Assembly: GCF_014931395.1 (NCBI RefSeq)
Contig: NZ_CP063120.1
Span: 1,843,501 to 1,907,500 of the forward strand
DNA length: 64,000 bases
Direction of reading: 5' to 3'
Source of the DNA: Haemophilus parainfluenzae
GTDB lineage: Bacteria; Pseudomonadota; Gammaproteobacteria; Enterobacterales; Pasteurellaceae
Shown here in pieces: positions 18,438-28,311 of the stretch (its first letter is position 1; each line of letters begins with the position of its first letter). Position numbers and translations under genes: made by a program. The notes under the pieces are model-generated. The model worked only from the letters and a program-made list of their open reading frames with translations, did not search any database and was not told where the DNA came from.

Positions 18438-19655
18438 ATGTTGCCACTTGAAGATGCCTTGGCGCAAATGCTCCACCAACTTCCCTTCCCAACAAAAACT
18501 GAAACGCTAGCTTTAACTGAAGCGGCGGATCGTGTCTGTGCGGAAGATGTGATTTCTCCGATTAATGTGCCTTCTTTTGATAACTCAGCGATGGATGGCT
18601 ATGCGGTTCGTTTAGCCGATTTACAGCAATCCATGACACTTTCTGTCGCAGGAAAATCTTTTGCGGGTAATCCATTTCAAGGGGAATGGGTAGCACAAAG
18701 TGCGGTCAGAATTATGACGGGTGCGATGATTCCTGAAGGTGCCGATGCGGTGGTCATGCAAGAAGAGGTCAACGTTAATGAAGATGGTTCTGTTACCTTT
18801 TCTGCCTTGCCTAAAGCCAATCAGAATATTCGCCGTATTGGTGAAGATGTGAAAAAAGGTGATGTGGTATTACATCAAGGCGATGAGTTAAATGCCGTTT
18901 CTTTACCTTTACTCGCGTCATTAGGTATTGCTGAAGTCAAAGCTTACCCTCGCTTAAAAGTGGCCGTGCTTTCAACCGGTGATGAATTAGTGCCTGTCGG
19001 CCAACCGTTACAAGCGGGACAAATTTACGATACCAACCGTTTCACCGTGAAATTAATGCTAGAAAAATTAAATTGTGACGTGCTTGATTTCGGTATTCTG
19101 CCAGATAACCAAGCAGAATTTGAAGCGGCTTTTGTGAAAGCACAAGCTCAAGCAGATCTGGTTATCACAAGTGGCGGCGTTTCGGTCGGTGAAGCAGACT
19201 TCACGAAAACTGTGTTAGAAAAAGTGGGTCAAGTGAATTTCTGGAAAATTGCGATGAAACCCGGCAAACCATTTGCATTTGGTAAATTAGAAAATGCTTG
19301 GTTCTGCGGTTTACCCGGCAATCCGGTCTCTGCATTAGTGACATTCTATCAATTGGTTCAACCGGCTATCGCTAAATTAAGCGGTAAAAAACACCCGAAA
19401 AAACAACCGCACTTTCAAGCGATTGCCCAAACTAATTTGAAAAAAGCGCCTGGCCGTTTAGATTTCCAACGTGGTTTCTATCAAATTAATGAAAATGGTC
19501 AACTTGAAGTGCACCCAGTGGGTTTCCAAGGTTCGCATTTATTCAGCTCTTTTGTGAAAAGTAACTGTTTTATTCGCCTCGAAAAAGATCGTGGCAATAT
19601 CGCTGCGGGTGAAATCGTCACCATTGAACCGTTTAATCACCTATTGGGGCAATAA
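18438..19655 (+). CDS. moeA: Molybdopterin molybdenumtransferase
   Basis: A 405-residue MoeA that inserts molybdate into adenylylated molybdopterin. Conserved segments: SFDNSAMDGYAV near residues 47-58, the RIMTGAMIPEGADAVVMQE region, VLSTGDELV and TSGGVSVGEADF, and GLPGNPVSALVTF. AAGGA precedes the ATG. It overlaps moeB by one base (TAATG), so synthesis is coupled. Two uptake sequences lie in the gene. I looked for a molybdenum-cofactor riboswitch upstream and saw none. Confidence 0.96.
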   Translation: MLPLEDALAQMLHQLPFPTKTETLALTEAADRVCAEDVISPINVPSFDNSAMDGYAVRLADLQQSMTLSVAGKSFAGNPFQGEWVAQSAVRIMTGAMIPEGADAVVMQEEVNVNEDGSVTFSALPKANQNIRRIGEDVKKGDVVLHQGDELNAVSLPLLASLGIAEVKAYPRLKVAVLSTGDELVPVGQPLQAGQIYDTNRFTVKLMLEKLNCDVLDFGILPDNQAEFEAAFVKAQAQADLVITSGGVSVGEADFTKTVLEKVGQVNFWKIAMKPGKPFAFGKLENAWFCGLPGNPVSALVTFYQLVQPAIAKLSGKKHPKKQPHFQAIAQTNLKKAPGRLDFQRGFYQINENGQLEVHPVGFQGSHLFSSFVKSNCFIRLEKDRGNIAAGEIVTIEPFNHLLGQ

Positions 19656-20377
19656 TGGCTGAATTAAGCTACGAAGAAGAACTGCGTTATAACCGCCAAA
19701 TCATCTTAAAAGCGGTTGATTTTGACGGACAAGAAAAACTCAAAGACAGCCGCATGTTAATTGTCGGTCTGGGCGGTTTAGGTTGTGCGGCAAGTCAATA
19801 TCTTGCAGCTGCTGGCGTGGGTCATTTAACCTTGTTAGATTTCGACACCGTATCGCTTTCCAATTTACAACGTCAGGTGTTACATACTGATAGCCGATTA
19901 AATATGCCTAAAGTGGAATCGGCAAAAATTGCGTTACAACAGATTAATCCTCATGTCGAAATTGAAACCATCAATGCACAACTTTCCGAAGAAAAACTCG
20001 CGGAAATCATACCGCACTTTGATGTGATATTAGATTGTACCGATAACGTAGATATCCGTAATGCACTCGACCGTGGTTGTGAGAAAGCGAAGATCCCGCT
20101 AGTTTCTGGTGCTGCAATCCGTTTAGAAGGACAAGTATCCGTCTTTACTTATGAACCCAATACCCCAACCTATCGCCAGCTTAGCCAGCTCTTTGGGCAA
20201 AATGTTTTAAGTTGTGTAGAGGCGGGCGTACTAGCTCCAATTGTGGGTGTTGTTGGCTCCATTCAAGCCTTAGAGGCTATCAAAGTGCGGTTAAAAATCG
20301 GTTTAAATTTATGTGGACGCTTGTTGTTGATCGATGGATTAACCATGCGTATCCGAGAAATGAAATTGACTGTTTAA
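19655..20377 (+). CDS. moeB: Molybdopterin-synthase adenylyltransferase lacking the zinc site
   Basis: A 240-residue MoeB/ThiF-type E1-like enzyme that adenylates the C-terminus of MoaD. The ATP site GLGGLGCAASQYLAAAGVG and the DFDTVSLSNLQRQ segment are intact, as is LSCVEAGVLAPIVGVVGS. However, the zinc-binding cysteines of E. coli MoeB are missing: the expected CYRC reads TYRQ here, and the protein stops at REMKLTV before the second C-x2-C. Loss of both halves suggests a real structural variant rather than an error. Two uptake sequences (20011, 20283) lie in the gene. Confidence 0.93.
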   Translation: MAELSYEEELRYNRQIILKAVDFDGQEKLKDSRMLIVGLGGLGCAASQYLAAAGVGHLTLLDFDTVSLSNLQRQVLHTDSRLNMPKVESAKIALQQINPHVEIETINAQLSEEKLAEIIPHFDVILDCTDNVDIRNALDRGCEKAKIPLVSGAAIRLEGQVSVFTYEPNTPTYRQLSQLFGQNVLSCVEAGVLAPIVGVVGSIQALEAIKVRLKIGLNLCGRLLLIDGLTMRIREMKLTV

Positions 20378-20453
20378 CTTTTCTCTTAACATTTGGGCTG
20401 GCAGAAAGTTTATCTAGACGAATCATTATGATGACTTACCATTGAAACAACCT

Positions 20454-20717
20454 ATGGGTAATATTATCTTTGAATGTTTTTTCCGTTTATTTTTTGAAGG
20501 ATTATTTGAATTTCTATTTAATAAATATCCCAAATTAAGTTGGGGATTATGGTGTGCATTTTCCCTACTATTTGGTTTCTATTTCTTTGCTTTCCTTAAT
20601 ATGGACAAATCTGCTTGGGTAATTTGTTTATTAGCTATTCTAGCTGGTGGACTAACAATGCTTATTACCCTAGTCTTCGTTTTTTTAATTGAAAAATTGA
20701 TATTGAGGAAAAAATAA
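20454..20717 (+). CDS. Small two-helix membrane protein, unknown
   Basis: An 87-residue AT-rich ORF with no family that I recognise. Two hydrophobic segments are clear (about residues 28-49 and 57-82), with a short aromatic N-terminus and a basic C-terminus ending LRKK. The start is uncertain: ATG at 20454 or TTG at 20442, neither with a good ribosome site. It lies 76 bases after moeB and before the YedE-type gene. Codon use is more AT-rich than its neighbours. It may be a real small membrane protein, but weak initiation signals keep confidence moderate. Confidence 0.5.
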   Translation: MGNIIFECFFRLFFEGLFEFLFNKYPKLSWGLWCAFSLLFGFYFFAFLNMDKSAWVICLLAILAGGLTMLITLVFVFLIEKLILRKK

Positions 20718-20946
20718 GGGCGATAGATTGACTTTATTCTCTCATCTTAAAATTCAAAATTACCCACAAATAATTATCCATCCCCTCGTGCATTACCCAA
20801 AAACAAATGCTATTATCTTGTTCGACAATTCATTTGTCTATATCGCAAGTTTTGTGTATAGGAAAATGGTAGACACTTCAAAAATCTCTTCATTTTATAC
20901 CGCACTTGCAAATCATCATTTCATCATTTTAAGGATTAACTCTCTC

Positions 20947-22170
20947 ATGAAAGAGGTTTTGCAACAATTTAAACAAAATTATCTGATTAAATACTGGAAT
21001 CCTGTCGCGGCAGTTATTGCTGCGGGGCTTATTTCAGCTTATTACTTTGGGGTAACTGGCACTTATTGGGCGGTTACGGGGGAATTTACCCGTTGGGGCG
21101 GTCATGCTTTGCAAGCGCTAGGTGTCGATGTGTCCGACTGGAGCTACTATAAAATTATCGGCATGCAAGGCACGATTTTTACTCGTATTGATGGCGTGAT
21201 GATTTTAGGTATGTTCGCGGGATGTATTTCGGCTGCACTTTGGGCAAACAACGTAAAATGGCGTAATCAACCGCACAAACGTCGTATTGTTCAAGCCCTC
21301 ATTGGTGGTGCATTAGCCGGTTTCGGTGCACGTTTAGCAATGGGCTGTAACCTCGCTTCTCTCTTCACCGGTATTCCACAATTTTCGGTTCACGCTTGGT
21401 TCTTCACTATTGCCACTGCTGTAGGTACTTACGCAGGCGTAAAAGTCACCTTACTTCCGATATTCCGTGTGAAATTAGAATTGAAAAAAGGCGCAGCAAA
21501 ATTACAAGAAACGGATCCGAAACAAGCAAATCGTCGTTTTTGGATTGGTATGGTCGTCTTTTTTGCTTACCTGATTGCTTCACTTTATGTGATGACAAAC
21601 TCCGTCAAACTGGGTTTTGCGATGCTTTGTGGGTTAGCTTTCGGCTTATTAATTGAACGTGCTCAAATCTGCTTTACTTCCGCTTTCCGTGATTTATGGG
21701 TAACCGGTCGTGCTTATATGGCAAAAGCCATAATCTTCGGTATTATCGTGGGTACGCTTGGCGTATTCAGCTACATTCAATTAGGCGTACCAGCTAAAAT
21801 CATGTGGGCAGGTCCAAATGCAATTATCGGTGGTTTATTATTTGGCTTCGGTATTGTATTAGCCGGCGGATGTGAAACCGGTTGGATGTACCGTTCAATG
21901 GAAGGTCAAGTTCACTTTATGTGGGTAGGCGTGGGTAATGTTGTTGGTTCAACCTATTTAGCCTACGCATGGGACGATCTTGCCCCTGTACTTGCATTAG
22001 ATTACGAAAAACTTAACTTATTGAAATCCTTTGGCCCAGTTGGCGGTTTATTAGTGAATTACGGCTTGCTTATTCTCTGCTTAATCGCTGTTGTTTGGTG
22101 GGAACGCCACTTCTTGAAAAAAGCCAAAGCAAAAATTGCGGCAGCGAATCCACAAACTTGTGGTTGCTAA
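20947..22170 (+). CDS. YeeE/YedE-family sulfur/selenium transporter
   Basis: A 407-residue membrane protein of the YeeE/YedE (TsuA-like) family, with about 10 helices and two inverted halves, each with the signature cysteine: MGCNLASLFTGIPQ and GGCETGWMYRSMEG. Family members import thiosulfate or, when paired with YedF and selenium genes, are proposed selenium carriers. The ATG at 20947 has AAGGA upstream and gives the usual N-terminus; the frame is open 73 codons further but without family similarity. A TusA-like protein follows 42 bases later, which supports a shared sulfur-relay role. Confidence 0.85.
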   Translation: MKEVLQQFKQNYLIKYWNPVAAVIAAGLISAYYFGVTGTYWAVTGEFTRWGGHALQALGVDVSDWSYYKIIGMQGTIFTRIDGVMILGMFAGCISAALWANNVKWRNQPHKRRIVQALIGGALAGFGARLAMGCNLASLFTGIPQFSVHAWFFTIATAVGTYAGVKVTLLPIFRVKLELKKGAAKLQETDPKQANRRFWIGMVVFFAYLIASLYVMTNSVKLGFAMLCGLAFGLLIERAQICFTSAFRDLWVTGRAYMAKAIIFGIIVGTLGVFSYIQLGVPAKIMWAGPNAIIGGLLFGFGIVLAGGCETGWMYRSMEGQVHFMWVGVGNVVGSTYLAYAWDDLAPVLALDYEKLNLLKSFGPVGGLLVNYGLLILCLIAVVWWERHFLKKAKAKIAAANPQTCGC

Positions 22171-22212
22171 TTAAATATTAACGAATTCATTCAAAAAAAA
22201 GAGGACATTATT

Positions 22213-22482
22213 ATGGCATTTACCGTTGTTCAAAAATTAGATAAAGATCCAAAAGATATCACCCCAGATTACACGTTAGATACGCTAGGTGAACCTTGCC
22301 CGTATCCAGCAATCGTGATGCTCGAAACCATGCCACAATTACAAAAAGGCGAAATTTTAGAGCTCTTAAGTGACTGTGCCCAATCTATCAACAACATTCC
22401 TGTTGATACTAAAAACCACGGTTACACACTATTAAGCGTAGAACAAGATGGCACCAAATTACGCTATTTGATTCAACGTTAA
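22213..22482 (+). CDS. TusA/YedF-like sulfur carrier protein
   Basis: An 89-residue SirA/TusA-fold protein with the C-P-x-P motif EPCPYPAI, active cysteine C29. Such proteins carry a persulfide or selenium atom to acceptors. It is encoded directly after the YedE-type transporter and has a good AGAGGA ribosome site. It resembles YedF more than TusA in context; no selD or selA is in the window, so a selenium role is not shown. Confidence 0.87.
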   Translation: MAFTVVQKLDKDPKDITPDYTLDTLGEPCPYPAIVMLETMPQLQKGEILELLSDCAQSINNIPVDTKNHGYTLLSVEQDGTKLRYLIQR

Positions 22483-22487
22483 TGTAA

Positions 22488-22525
22488 AAAAGTGCGGTCA
22501 ATTTTGACCGCACTTTTATATTTTT
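22488..22525 (+). terminator. Terminator made of an inverted uptake-sequence pair
   Basis: Arms 22488-22501 and 22504-22517 are perfect 14-base complements, each containing the 9-base uptake sequence, followed by a T-rich tail. Confidence 0.88.
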
Positions 22526-22585
22526 TAGCAAGACACATCGGATAAAAAACAACCCCATTTTTACTGTCAGCGCTTACATTGAATC

Positions 22586-23425
22586 CTATTCATAATACTC
22601 ATATTGATAAGTCTTTTTGGTCTTCCATACACCATCTTTGTTATAGATTATCTCTTCAATAACATTGCCATGTTTATCAAATTGATATGATACAGTGACC
22701 CAGTTGATGCGTTTTCCAACACTAAAAATTTCACTTTTTAATAAGCGATGATTTTTATCAAAATAATTTTTCACACTATTGATAAAAATGTTTAAAGATT
22801 CGGTAAATGAACCATCATTTTCGTAATGATAAGTATCGCAATCTCTTTCTACATTATCTTCAATTCGACATATTTTACTCAGTTTACCATTCTCATAGTC
22901 GTATTTTTTTATCTCTGATGTTGTTTTATTCTCTACATCATACTCTTGAGTTTTGAGCAAAATACCCGCTTTATCATAAAAATGCTCTTTATATGATGAT
23001 GAAAAATCCGGTGTGTCCTTATATTCTACAAACTGCATGACACCACTACCATCTGGATTATCTACATAACGATAAAATGCACTAAATGTTTTCAGCTCAG
23101 GATTGGTTTCAGTTAAATTGTCATCTTGGATTTCTAATAATCGATTCTGATCATCATACTTATAGTAACGAATTGTGATCTTTTCTTTATCAAAAAGAAC
23201 GCCCTGTTCCTTTTCTTTTATTAAAAAACCTTGTTCATTATAAAAGGCATCCAGATAACTTACACTCCCATTATCTGGTAAGGCTGAATTACCTTCTTCC
23301 TTGGATTTAATTGATTTCACTTTTCCTTGTAAGTGATGCTTTGCCCAATCATTCTCAATTGGAAATAGTGCGAAGGCAGAAGTTGAAAAAGAAAAAAGGA
23401 ATAGAAAAAAGATGTGCTTATTCAT
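22586..23425 (-). CDS. Exported protein with YD/toxin-like repeats, unknown function
   Basis: A 279-residue protein with a Sec signal peptide (hydrophobic core at residues 5-16, probable cleavage after AFA at residue 19). The mature part is hydrophilic and made of repeated short beta-hairpin units of the form Y-x-Y-D-x-x-G/N-x-L-x-x, for example YYKYDDQNRLLEIQD, KKYDYENGKLSKI and SYQFDKHGNVIEEI, much like RHS/YD or MORN-like repeats. I recognise no catalytic motif. It is flanked by uptake-sequence terminators and so transcribed alone. Its gene is more AT-rich than its neighbours and has no uptake sequence inside. Confidence 0.75.
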   Translation of the reverse strand: MNKHIFFLFLFSFSTSAFALFPIENDWAKHHLQGKVKSIKSKEEGNSALPDNGSVSYLDAFYNEQGFLIKEKEQGVLFDKEKITIRYYKYDDQNRLLEIQDDNLTETNPELKTFSAFYRYVDNPDGSGVMQFVEYKDTPDFSSSYKEHFYDKAGILLKTQEYDVENKTTSEIKKYDYENGKLSKICRIEDNVERDCDTYHYENDGSFTESLNIFINSVKNYFDKNHRLLKSEIFSVGKRINWVTVSYQFDKHGNVIEEIIYNKDGVWKTKKTYQYEYYE

Positions 23426-23489
23426 GAAAATCTCTTAAAAAAATTAAATACTGAATGATTCTAAATAATTACGAGAAAAATTCAATAAA

Positions 23490-23523
23490 CAAAAAACCGC
23501 ACTTTAATCTCTCAAAGTGCGGT
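23490..23523 (-). terminator. Terminator after pntB (uptake-sequence pair)
   Basis: ACCGCACTTT (23496-23505) and AAAGTGCGGT (23514-23523) pair around an 8-base loop; on the minus strand TTTTTT follows. Confidence 0.87.
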
Positions 23524-23544
23524 CAGTTTTACTTCAGTTTTTTG

Positions 23545-24924
23545 CTATTTGTTTAATGCAGTAAGAATGTCATCAACACGTTCTTTTGCATCACCAAAGA
23601 GCATTTGAGTGTTTTCTTTGAAGAATAATGGGTTTTGAACGCCTGCATATCCCACCGCCATCGAGCGTTTAAATACGATAACGTTTTGTGCTTTCCATAC
23701 TTCTAACACTGGCATACCGGCGATTGGGCTGTTTGGATCTTCCATTGCAGCTGGGTTTACGGTGTCGTTTGCACCGATAACCAATACCACATCGGTATCT
23801 GCGAAATCATCATTGATTTCATCCATTTCAAGCACGATGTCATAAGGCACTTTCGCTTCCGCTAAAAGTACGTTCATATGACCCGGTAAACGACCTGCAA
23901 CAGGGTGAATACCAAAACGCACGTTAATGCCACGCTCACGCAATTTCGCCGTAATTTCAGCTACAGGATATTGCGCCTGTGCTACCGCCATACCGTATCC
24001 TGGTGTGATGATTACAGAGCTTGCATTTTTAAGTAATTCAGCCACTTCTTCTGCGGTTGTTTCACGGTGTTCACCTTGCTCTTCATCAGAAGATACTTGA
24101 ACATCATTACCAAAACCACCTGCGATAACGCTGATAAATGAGCGGTTCATCGCTTTACACATAATGTAAGAAAGAATCGCACCAGAAGAACCCACTAATG
24201 CACCAGTAACGATAAGCAAGTCATTGCTTAACATGAAACCCGCTGCAGCTGCTGCCCAACCAGAATAAGAGTTAAGCATTGAAACCACAACCGGCATATC
24301 CGCACCACCGATAGATGCCACTAAGTGCCAGCCGAATGCAAGTGCAATTGCTGTCATGAGTAACACTGGGAAGATATTATCTGGGTTGTTTAAGAATGCC
24401 ACCATCAAGAAAGCAGAAATCACTAATGCCGCTAAATTTAATTTATGGCGATGTGGCAACATTAATGCTTTTGAATTGATTTTACCGCTTAATTTACCGA
24501 ATGCGACGATAGAACCTGTGAATGTTACCGCACCGATGAAGATCCCTAAGAATACTTCAACGTTATGGATATTCATTAATACAGGATCAGTTTCGTGTGT
24601 TAAGCCGTAGCTGTTAAAGCCTACGAGCACTGCTGCTAAACCTACAAAGCTATGAAGGATCGCAACGAGTTCAGGCATTTCAGTCATTTCAACTTTTAAT
24701 GCACGTTGAACACCAATCACGCCACCGATGATCATCGCAATGATAATCCATAATGTACCTTCTGATTGCGGGCCGAAAATGGTTGCAACAAGGGCAATTG
24801 TCATACCGACAATACCATACCAACAACCGGCTTTTGCCGTTTCATGTTTAGAAAGACCGGCTAAGCTCATAATGAAAAGTAATGCAGCGATAATATAGGC
24901 TGCTTGTACTAAACCTTCAGACAT
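23545..24924 (-). CDS. pntB: NAD(P) transhydrogenase subunit beta
   Basis: A 459-residue PntB. The first about 260 residues form multiple membrane helices of the proton channel; the C-terminal domain binds NADP(H), with [16 protein letters not shown] and [18 protein letters not shown] visible. With PntA it couples proton entry to hydride transfer from NADH to NADP+. It starts 10 bases after pntA with an AAGGAGA ribosome site; the two form an operon. Confidence 0.97.
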   Translation of the reverse strand: MSEGLVQAAYIIAALLFIMSLAGLSKHETAKAGCWYGIVGMTIALVATIFGPQSEGTLWIIIAMIIGGVIGVQRALKVEMTEMPELVAILHSFVGLAAVLVGFNSYGLTHETDPVLMNIHNVEVFLGIFIGAVTFTGSIVAFGKLSGKINSKALMLPHRHKLNLAALVISAFLMVAFLNNPDNIFPVLLMTAIALAFGWHLVASIGGADMPVVVSMLNSYSGWAAAAAGFMLSNDLLIVTGALVGSSGAILSYIMCKAMNRSFISVIAGGFGNDVQVSSDEEQGEHRETTAEEVAELLKNASSVIITPGYGMAVAQAQYPVAEITAKLRERGINVRFGIHPVAGRLPGHMNVLLAEAKVPYDIVLEMDEINDDFADTDVVLVIGANDTVNPAAMEDPNSPIAGMPVLEVWKAQNVIVFKRSMAVGYAGVQNPLFFKENTQMLFGDAKERVDDILTALNK

Positions 24925-24934
24925 CGTCTTCTCC

Positions 24935-26476
24935 TTAACCTTTTCTAAACATCGCCAACATACGTTGGGTTACACGGAAACCACCAAAGATGTTGATGCT
25001 AGCCACCAAGATTGCCACAAAGGCTAATACATCAATAAAGAAGTTGCCTGTTGGTTGTCTAATTTGCAGTAATGCACCCACAATGATGATACCTGAAATC
25101 GCATTGGTTACCGCCATAAGTGGAGTGTGTAAAGCGTGGCTGACGTTCCAAACCACGTAGTAACCCACTACACAAGCCAATACGAATACGGTGAAGTGAG
25201 AAAGGAAGGCTGCTGGCGCCACAGACGCAAGCCAGAGGAATAACACGCCCACGCCCGCCATCGCACCGTATTTAATACGAGGATCTGCTGGTTTTTCTTC
25301 CTCTTTTTTAACCGCACTTTGTGCCGCTTTCGCTTCTTGTTTTGGTTGTGCTGACACTTGGATTTGTGCTGGTGGAATTTCTTCCCCATCACGTACCACA
25401 GTCACACCGCGTAATACCACATCGTCAAAATCGATATTAATCTTGCCGTCTTTTTCTTTACAAAGTAGTTTTAATAAATTAACTAAGTTTGTACCGTAAA
25501 GTTGGGAAGATTGTGTTGGTAAACGGCTTGGGAAATCGGTGTAACCAATCACTTTCACTTGGTTCTCAGTGATGACCACTTTTCCTGCTTCAGTGTAAGC
25601 ACAGTTACCGCCTGTTGCTGCGGCTAAGTCCACCACCACAGAACCTGGTTTCATGGAATCAACCATTTCTTTCGTGATCAAGCGAGGAGCTGGTTTACCC
25701 GGAATCGCCGCAGTGGTAATAATAATATCCACTTCTTTCGCTTGTTCCGCATAAAGCTCCATCGCACGACGGTTAAATTCTTCTGACATCACTTTCGCGT
25801 AACCATCGCCGCTACCGCCTTCTTCTTTGAAATCAATTTCTAAGAAAGACGCGCCCATACTTTGTACTTGTTCTTTTACTTCTGGACGAGAGTCAAAAGC
25901 ACGAACAATCGCACCAAGACTATTCGCAGCACCAATCGCGGCAAGACCTGCTACCCCCGCACCAATCACTAACACTTTTGCCGGTGGTACTTTACCCGCT
26001 GCAGTAATTTGTCCCGTGAAGAAGCTACCAAATTCATGAGCGGCTTCAATCACCGCACGATAACCAGAAATATTCGCCATAGAGCTTAATGCATCAAGCG
26101 CTTGCGCGCGGGAAATACGTGGCACAGAATCCATCGCTAATACATTAATTTTTTTCGACGTGAGTTTTTTCATTAAATCCGGATTTTGTGCACGCCAAAT
26201 GAAGCTCACAAGTATTGCACCTTCCTTCATTTGATCAATTTCTGCATCCGTTGGTGGATTCACTTTAAAAATCACATCCGAATGCCACACTTCTGAACTT
26301 GAGCCAATTTTTGCGCCGGCGTCGATAAATGCTTGGTCTTCAAAACTCGCTTTGAATCCCGCATCGTGTTCTACGATGACGTCAAAGCCCAGTTTTAAGA
26401 TCTGCTGAACCGTTTTTGGCGTCGCCGCCACACGATTTTCGCTCTCAAGCAGTTCTCTAGGTACACCAATTAACAT
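24935..26476 (-). CDS. pntA: NAD(P) transhydrogenase subunit alpha
   Basis: A 513-residue PntA, full length. The N-terminal NAD(H)-binding domain (residues 1 to about 370) opens [20 protein letters not shown] and contains the Rossmann motif [17 protein letters not shown]; a Lys/Ala/Glu-rich linker (about 375-395) carrying an uptake sequence joins it to four membrane helices. It is the first gene of pntAB. An exact CRP consensus lies about 150 bases upstream of the start. Confidence 0.97.
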   Translation of the reverse strand: MLIGVPRELLESENRVAATPKTVQQILKLGFDVIVEHDAGFKASFEDQAFIDAGAKIGSSSEVWHSDVIFKVNPPTDAEIDQMKEGAILVSFIWRAQNPDLMKKLTSKKINVLAMDSVPRISRAQALDALSSMANISGYRAVIEAAHEFGSFFTGQITAAGKVPPAKVLVIGAGVAGLAAIGAANSLGAIVRAFDSRPEVKEQVQSMGASFLEIDFKEEGGSGDGYAKVMSEEFNRRAMELYAEQAKEVDIIITTAAIPGKPAPRLITKEMVDSMKPGSVVVDLAAATGGNCAYTEAGKVVITENQVKVIGYTDFPSRLPTQSSQLYGTNLVNLLKLLCKEKDGKINIDFDDVVLRGVTVVRDGEEIPPAQIQVSAQPKQEAKAAQSAVKKEEEKPADPRIKYGAMAGVGVLFLWLASVAPAAFLSHFTVFVLACVVGYYVVWNVSHALHTPLMAVTNAISGIIIVGALLQIRQPTGNFFIDVLAFVAILVASINIFGGFRVTQRMLAMFRKG

Positions 26477-26617
26477 AAATGTTTCCCTCTGGTTGATGAA
26501 ATTTCAGACAAACTCACGCCTGTCCCTGTCTCTTAAATGACAAAAAGTCATGCAACAATAAATGTATCACTTATTGCGATTGTTTGGGGAAATTTTTTAA
26601 CTGGTTTTACAAGATAT

Positions 26618-26633
26618 TGTGATAGGGATCACA
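26618..26633. promoter_or_regulatory. CRP-binding site upstream of pntA
   Basis: TGTGATAGGGATCACA matches the CRP consensus TGTGA-N6-TCACA at all ten defined positions. It is centred about 150 bases before the pntA start. Catabolite control of pntAB is inferred. The rest of 26477-26740 has no gene; an uptake sequence is at 26728. Confidence 0.75.
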
Positions 26634-26748
26634 AAAGTGTGGATATGAAAATGTCGTATGGAGAATTGCTCACTTAACCCAATGATTATTCCTGAGAAAG
26701 CGATGAATAAAAATAATGGAAAAATTGACCGCACTTAAATAAAAGGGA

Positions 26749-26777
26749 TAAAAAAGCCCGATATGATTTATCGGGCT
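26749..26777 (-). terminator. Terminator after tldD
   Basis: AGCCCGATA (26755-26763) pairs with TATCGGGCT (26769-26777) around 5 bases; on the minus strand the stem is followed by TTTTT. It lies directly after the tldD stop. Confidence 0.88.
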
Positions 26778-26783
26778 GCATGC

Positions 26784-28232
26784 TTAATTTGTACCACCAA
26801 CGGTAATTTCATCAATTTTCAAGGCGGGCTGACCAACGCTGACCGGCACGCTTTGGCCATCTTTGCCACAAACGCCGATCCCGAGATCCAAATCGGTTTC
26901 ATCTGCCACCATAGAGACTTTTTGCATCACATCAATACCGCTGCCAATTAATGTCGCCCCTTTAACCGGTTTCGTGATTTTACCTTTTTCAATGAGATAA
27001 GCTTCAGATGTCGAGAACACAAATTTACCTGAGGTGATATCCACTTGCCCACCACCGAAGTGCGGTGCATAAATACCGCGATCCACAGAAGCGATTAAAT
27101 CATCAAATTTACTTTGACCAGCCAACATATAGGTATTCGTCATTCGCGGCATTGGCAAATGCGCATAAGATTCACGACGACCATTTCCTGTCGGTTTCAC
27201 GCCCATTAATCGTGCATTGAGTTTATCTTGCATATAGCCTTGCAAAATCCCATCTTTGATTAAAACGTTACATTGACTTGGCACACCTTCATCATCAATG
27301 GTTAAAGAACCTCGGCGATTTTGTAATGTACCGTCATCCACAATCGTACATAATGGCGATGTCACCAACTCACCAATTTTACCCGTAAATAAGGAACTTT
27401 CTTTGCGGTTGAAATCCCCTTCCAAACCGTGTCCTACTGCTTCATGAAGCAACACACCGGGCCAGCCGGCTCCCAATACCACCGGCATTAATCCTGCTGG
27501 TGCAGCGACCGCACTTAGATTCACAAGGGCTTGACGAACGGCTTCTTTTGCAAAATTAACGGCACGAATATCCCCATTTACTACTTCAAAGAACCAATCT
27601 AAGCCAAAGCGTCCACCTGAACCACAACTACCCCGCTCACGTTTACCATCTTCTTCCACGAGAACAGAAATGGATAAACGCACAAGCGGGCGAATATCTG
27701 CAGCAAGTGTGCCATCTGTTGCGACTACTAACACTTCTTCATAAATCGAACTTAATGCCGCGGAAACATGGGTAACTCGAGGATCTTCAGCTCGTGCTGT
27801 TCGATCCACAAGGTGTAATAATTCGATCTTTTTCTCTTTGCTTAAACTTTCTAACGGGTTAATCGCTGCATAACGCTGAACCGCATTCACCGCATTAAAT
27901 GCTTGAGGCGAAATTAAATTGCCTTCTTTAATTTGTGCGATACCTTTTACGGCCTCTGCACATTGTTGTAATGACGCTAAGTTAATTTGATCGGAATACG
28001 CAAAGCCTGTTTTCTCTCCAGAAACTGCGCGCACCCCAACACCGCGATCAATATGAAAGCCACCTTCTTTAATAATGCTATCTTCTAATACCCAGCTTTC
28101 ATCTTGGCTCAATTGGAAATAAAGATCCGCATAATCAATATGACGATGCGACATTACATCAAAAATATTAAGCAATGATTGATGAGATAAATTGCTTGGT
28201 GCAAGTAAGGTATCTGAAACCTGTTTTAACAT
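26784..28232 (-). CDS. tldD: TldD metalloprotease subunit
   Basis: A 482-residue TldD, partner of TldE/PmbA in a zinc protease that trims unfolded or modified peptides (microcin B17 precursor, CcdA). The zinc motif [11 protein letters not shown] starts at H263 with H268. [13 protein letters not shown] in the N-terminal half and SFGSG-like C-terminal segments match the family. I start at the ATG at 28232 ([10 protein letters not shown], with CGGAGAA upstream); the frame runs 12 codons further without support. No tldE is in the window. Confidence 0.95.
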   Translation of the reverse strand: MLKQVSDTLLAPSNLSHQSLLNIFDVMSHRHIDYADLYFQLSQDESWVLEDSIIKEGGFHIDRGVGVRAVSGEKTGFAYSDQINLASLQQCAEAVKGIAQIKEGNLISPQAFNAVNAVQRYAAINPLESLSKEKKIELLHLVDRTARAEDPRVTHVSAALSSIYEEVLVVATDGTLAADIRPLVRLSISVLVEEDGKRERGSCGSGGRFGLDWFFEVVNGDIRAVNFAKEAVRQALVNLSAVAAPAGLMPVVLGAGWPGVLLHEAVGHGLEGDFNRKESSLFTGKIGELVTSPLCTIVDDGTLQNRRGSLTIDDEGVPSQCNVLIKDGILQGYMQDKLNARLMGVKPTGNGRRESYAHLPMPRMTNTYMLAGQSKFDDLIASVDRGIYAPHFGGGQVDITSGKFVFSTSEAYLIEKGKITKPVKGATLIGSGIDVMQKVSMVADETDLDLGIGVCGKDGQSVPVSVGQPALKIDEITVGGTN

Positions 28233-28311
28233 TTGTTCTCCGAAATTTATAAAAATTAATTCTGCCAAATCTCCCCTCGCCGCTCTTTGCTAAAAAGGGA
28301 TAGTTTTTTGA

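Noticed and set aside
20728-20946. 73-codon N-terminal extension of the YedE-type transporter
   Set aside because: No similarity to the family, and the ATG at 20947 has its own ribosome site.
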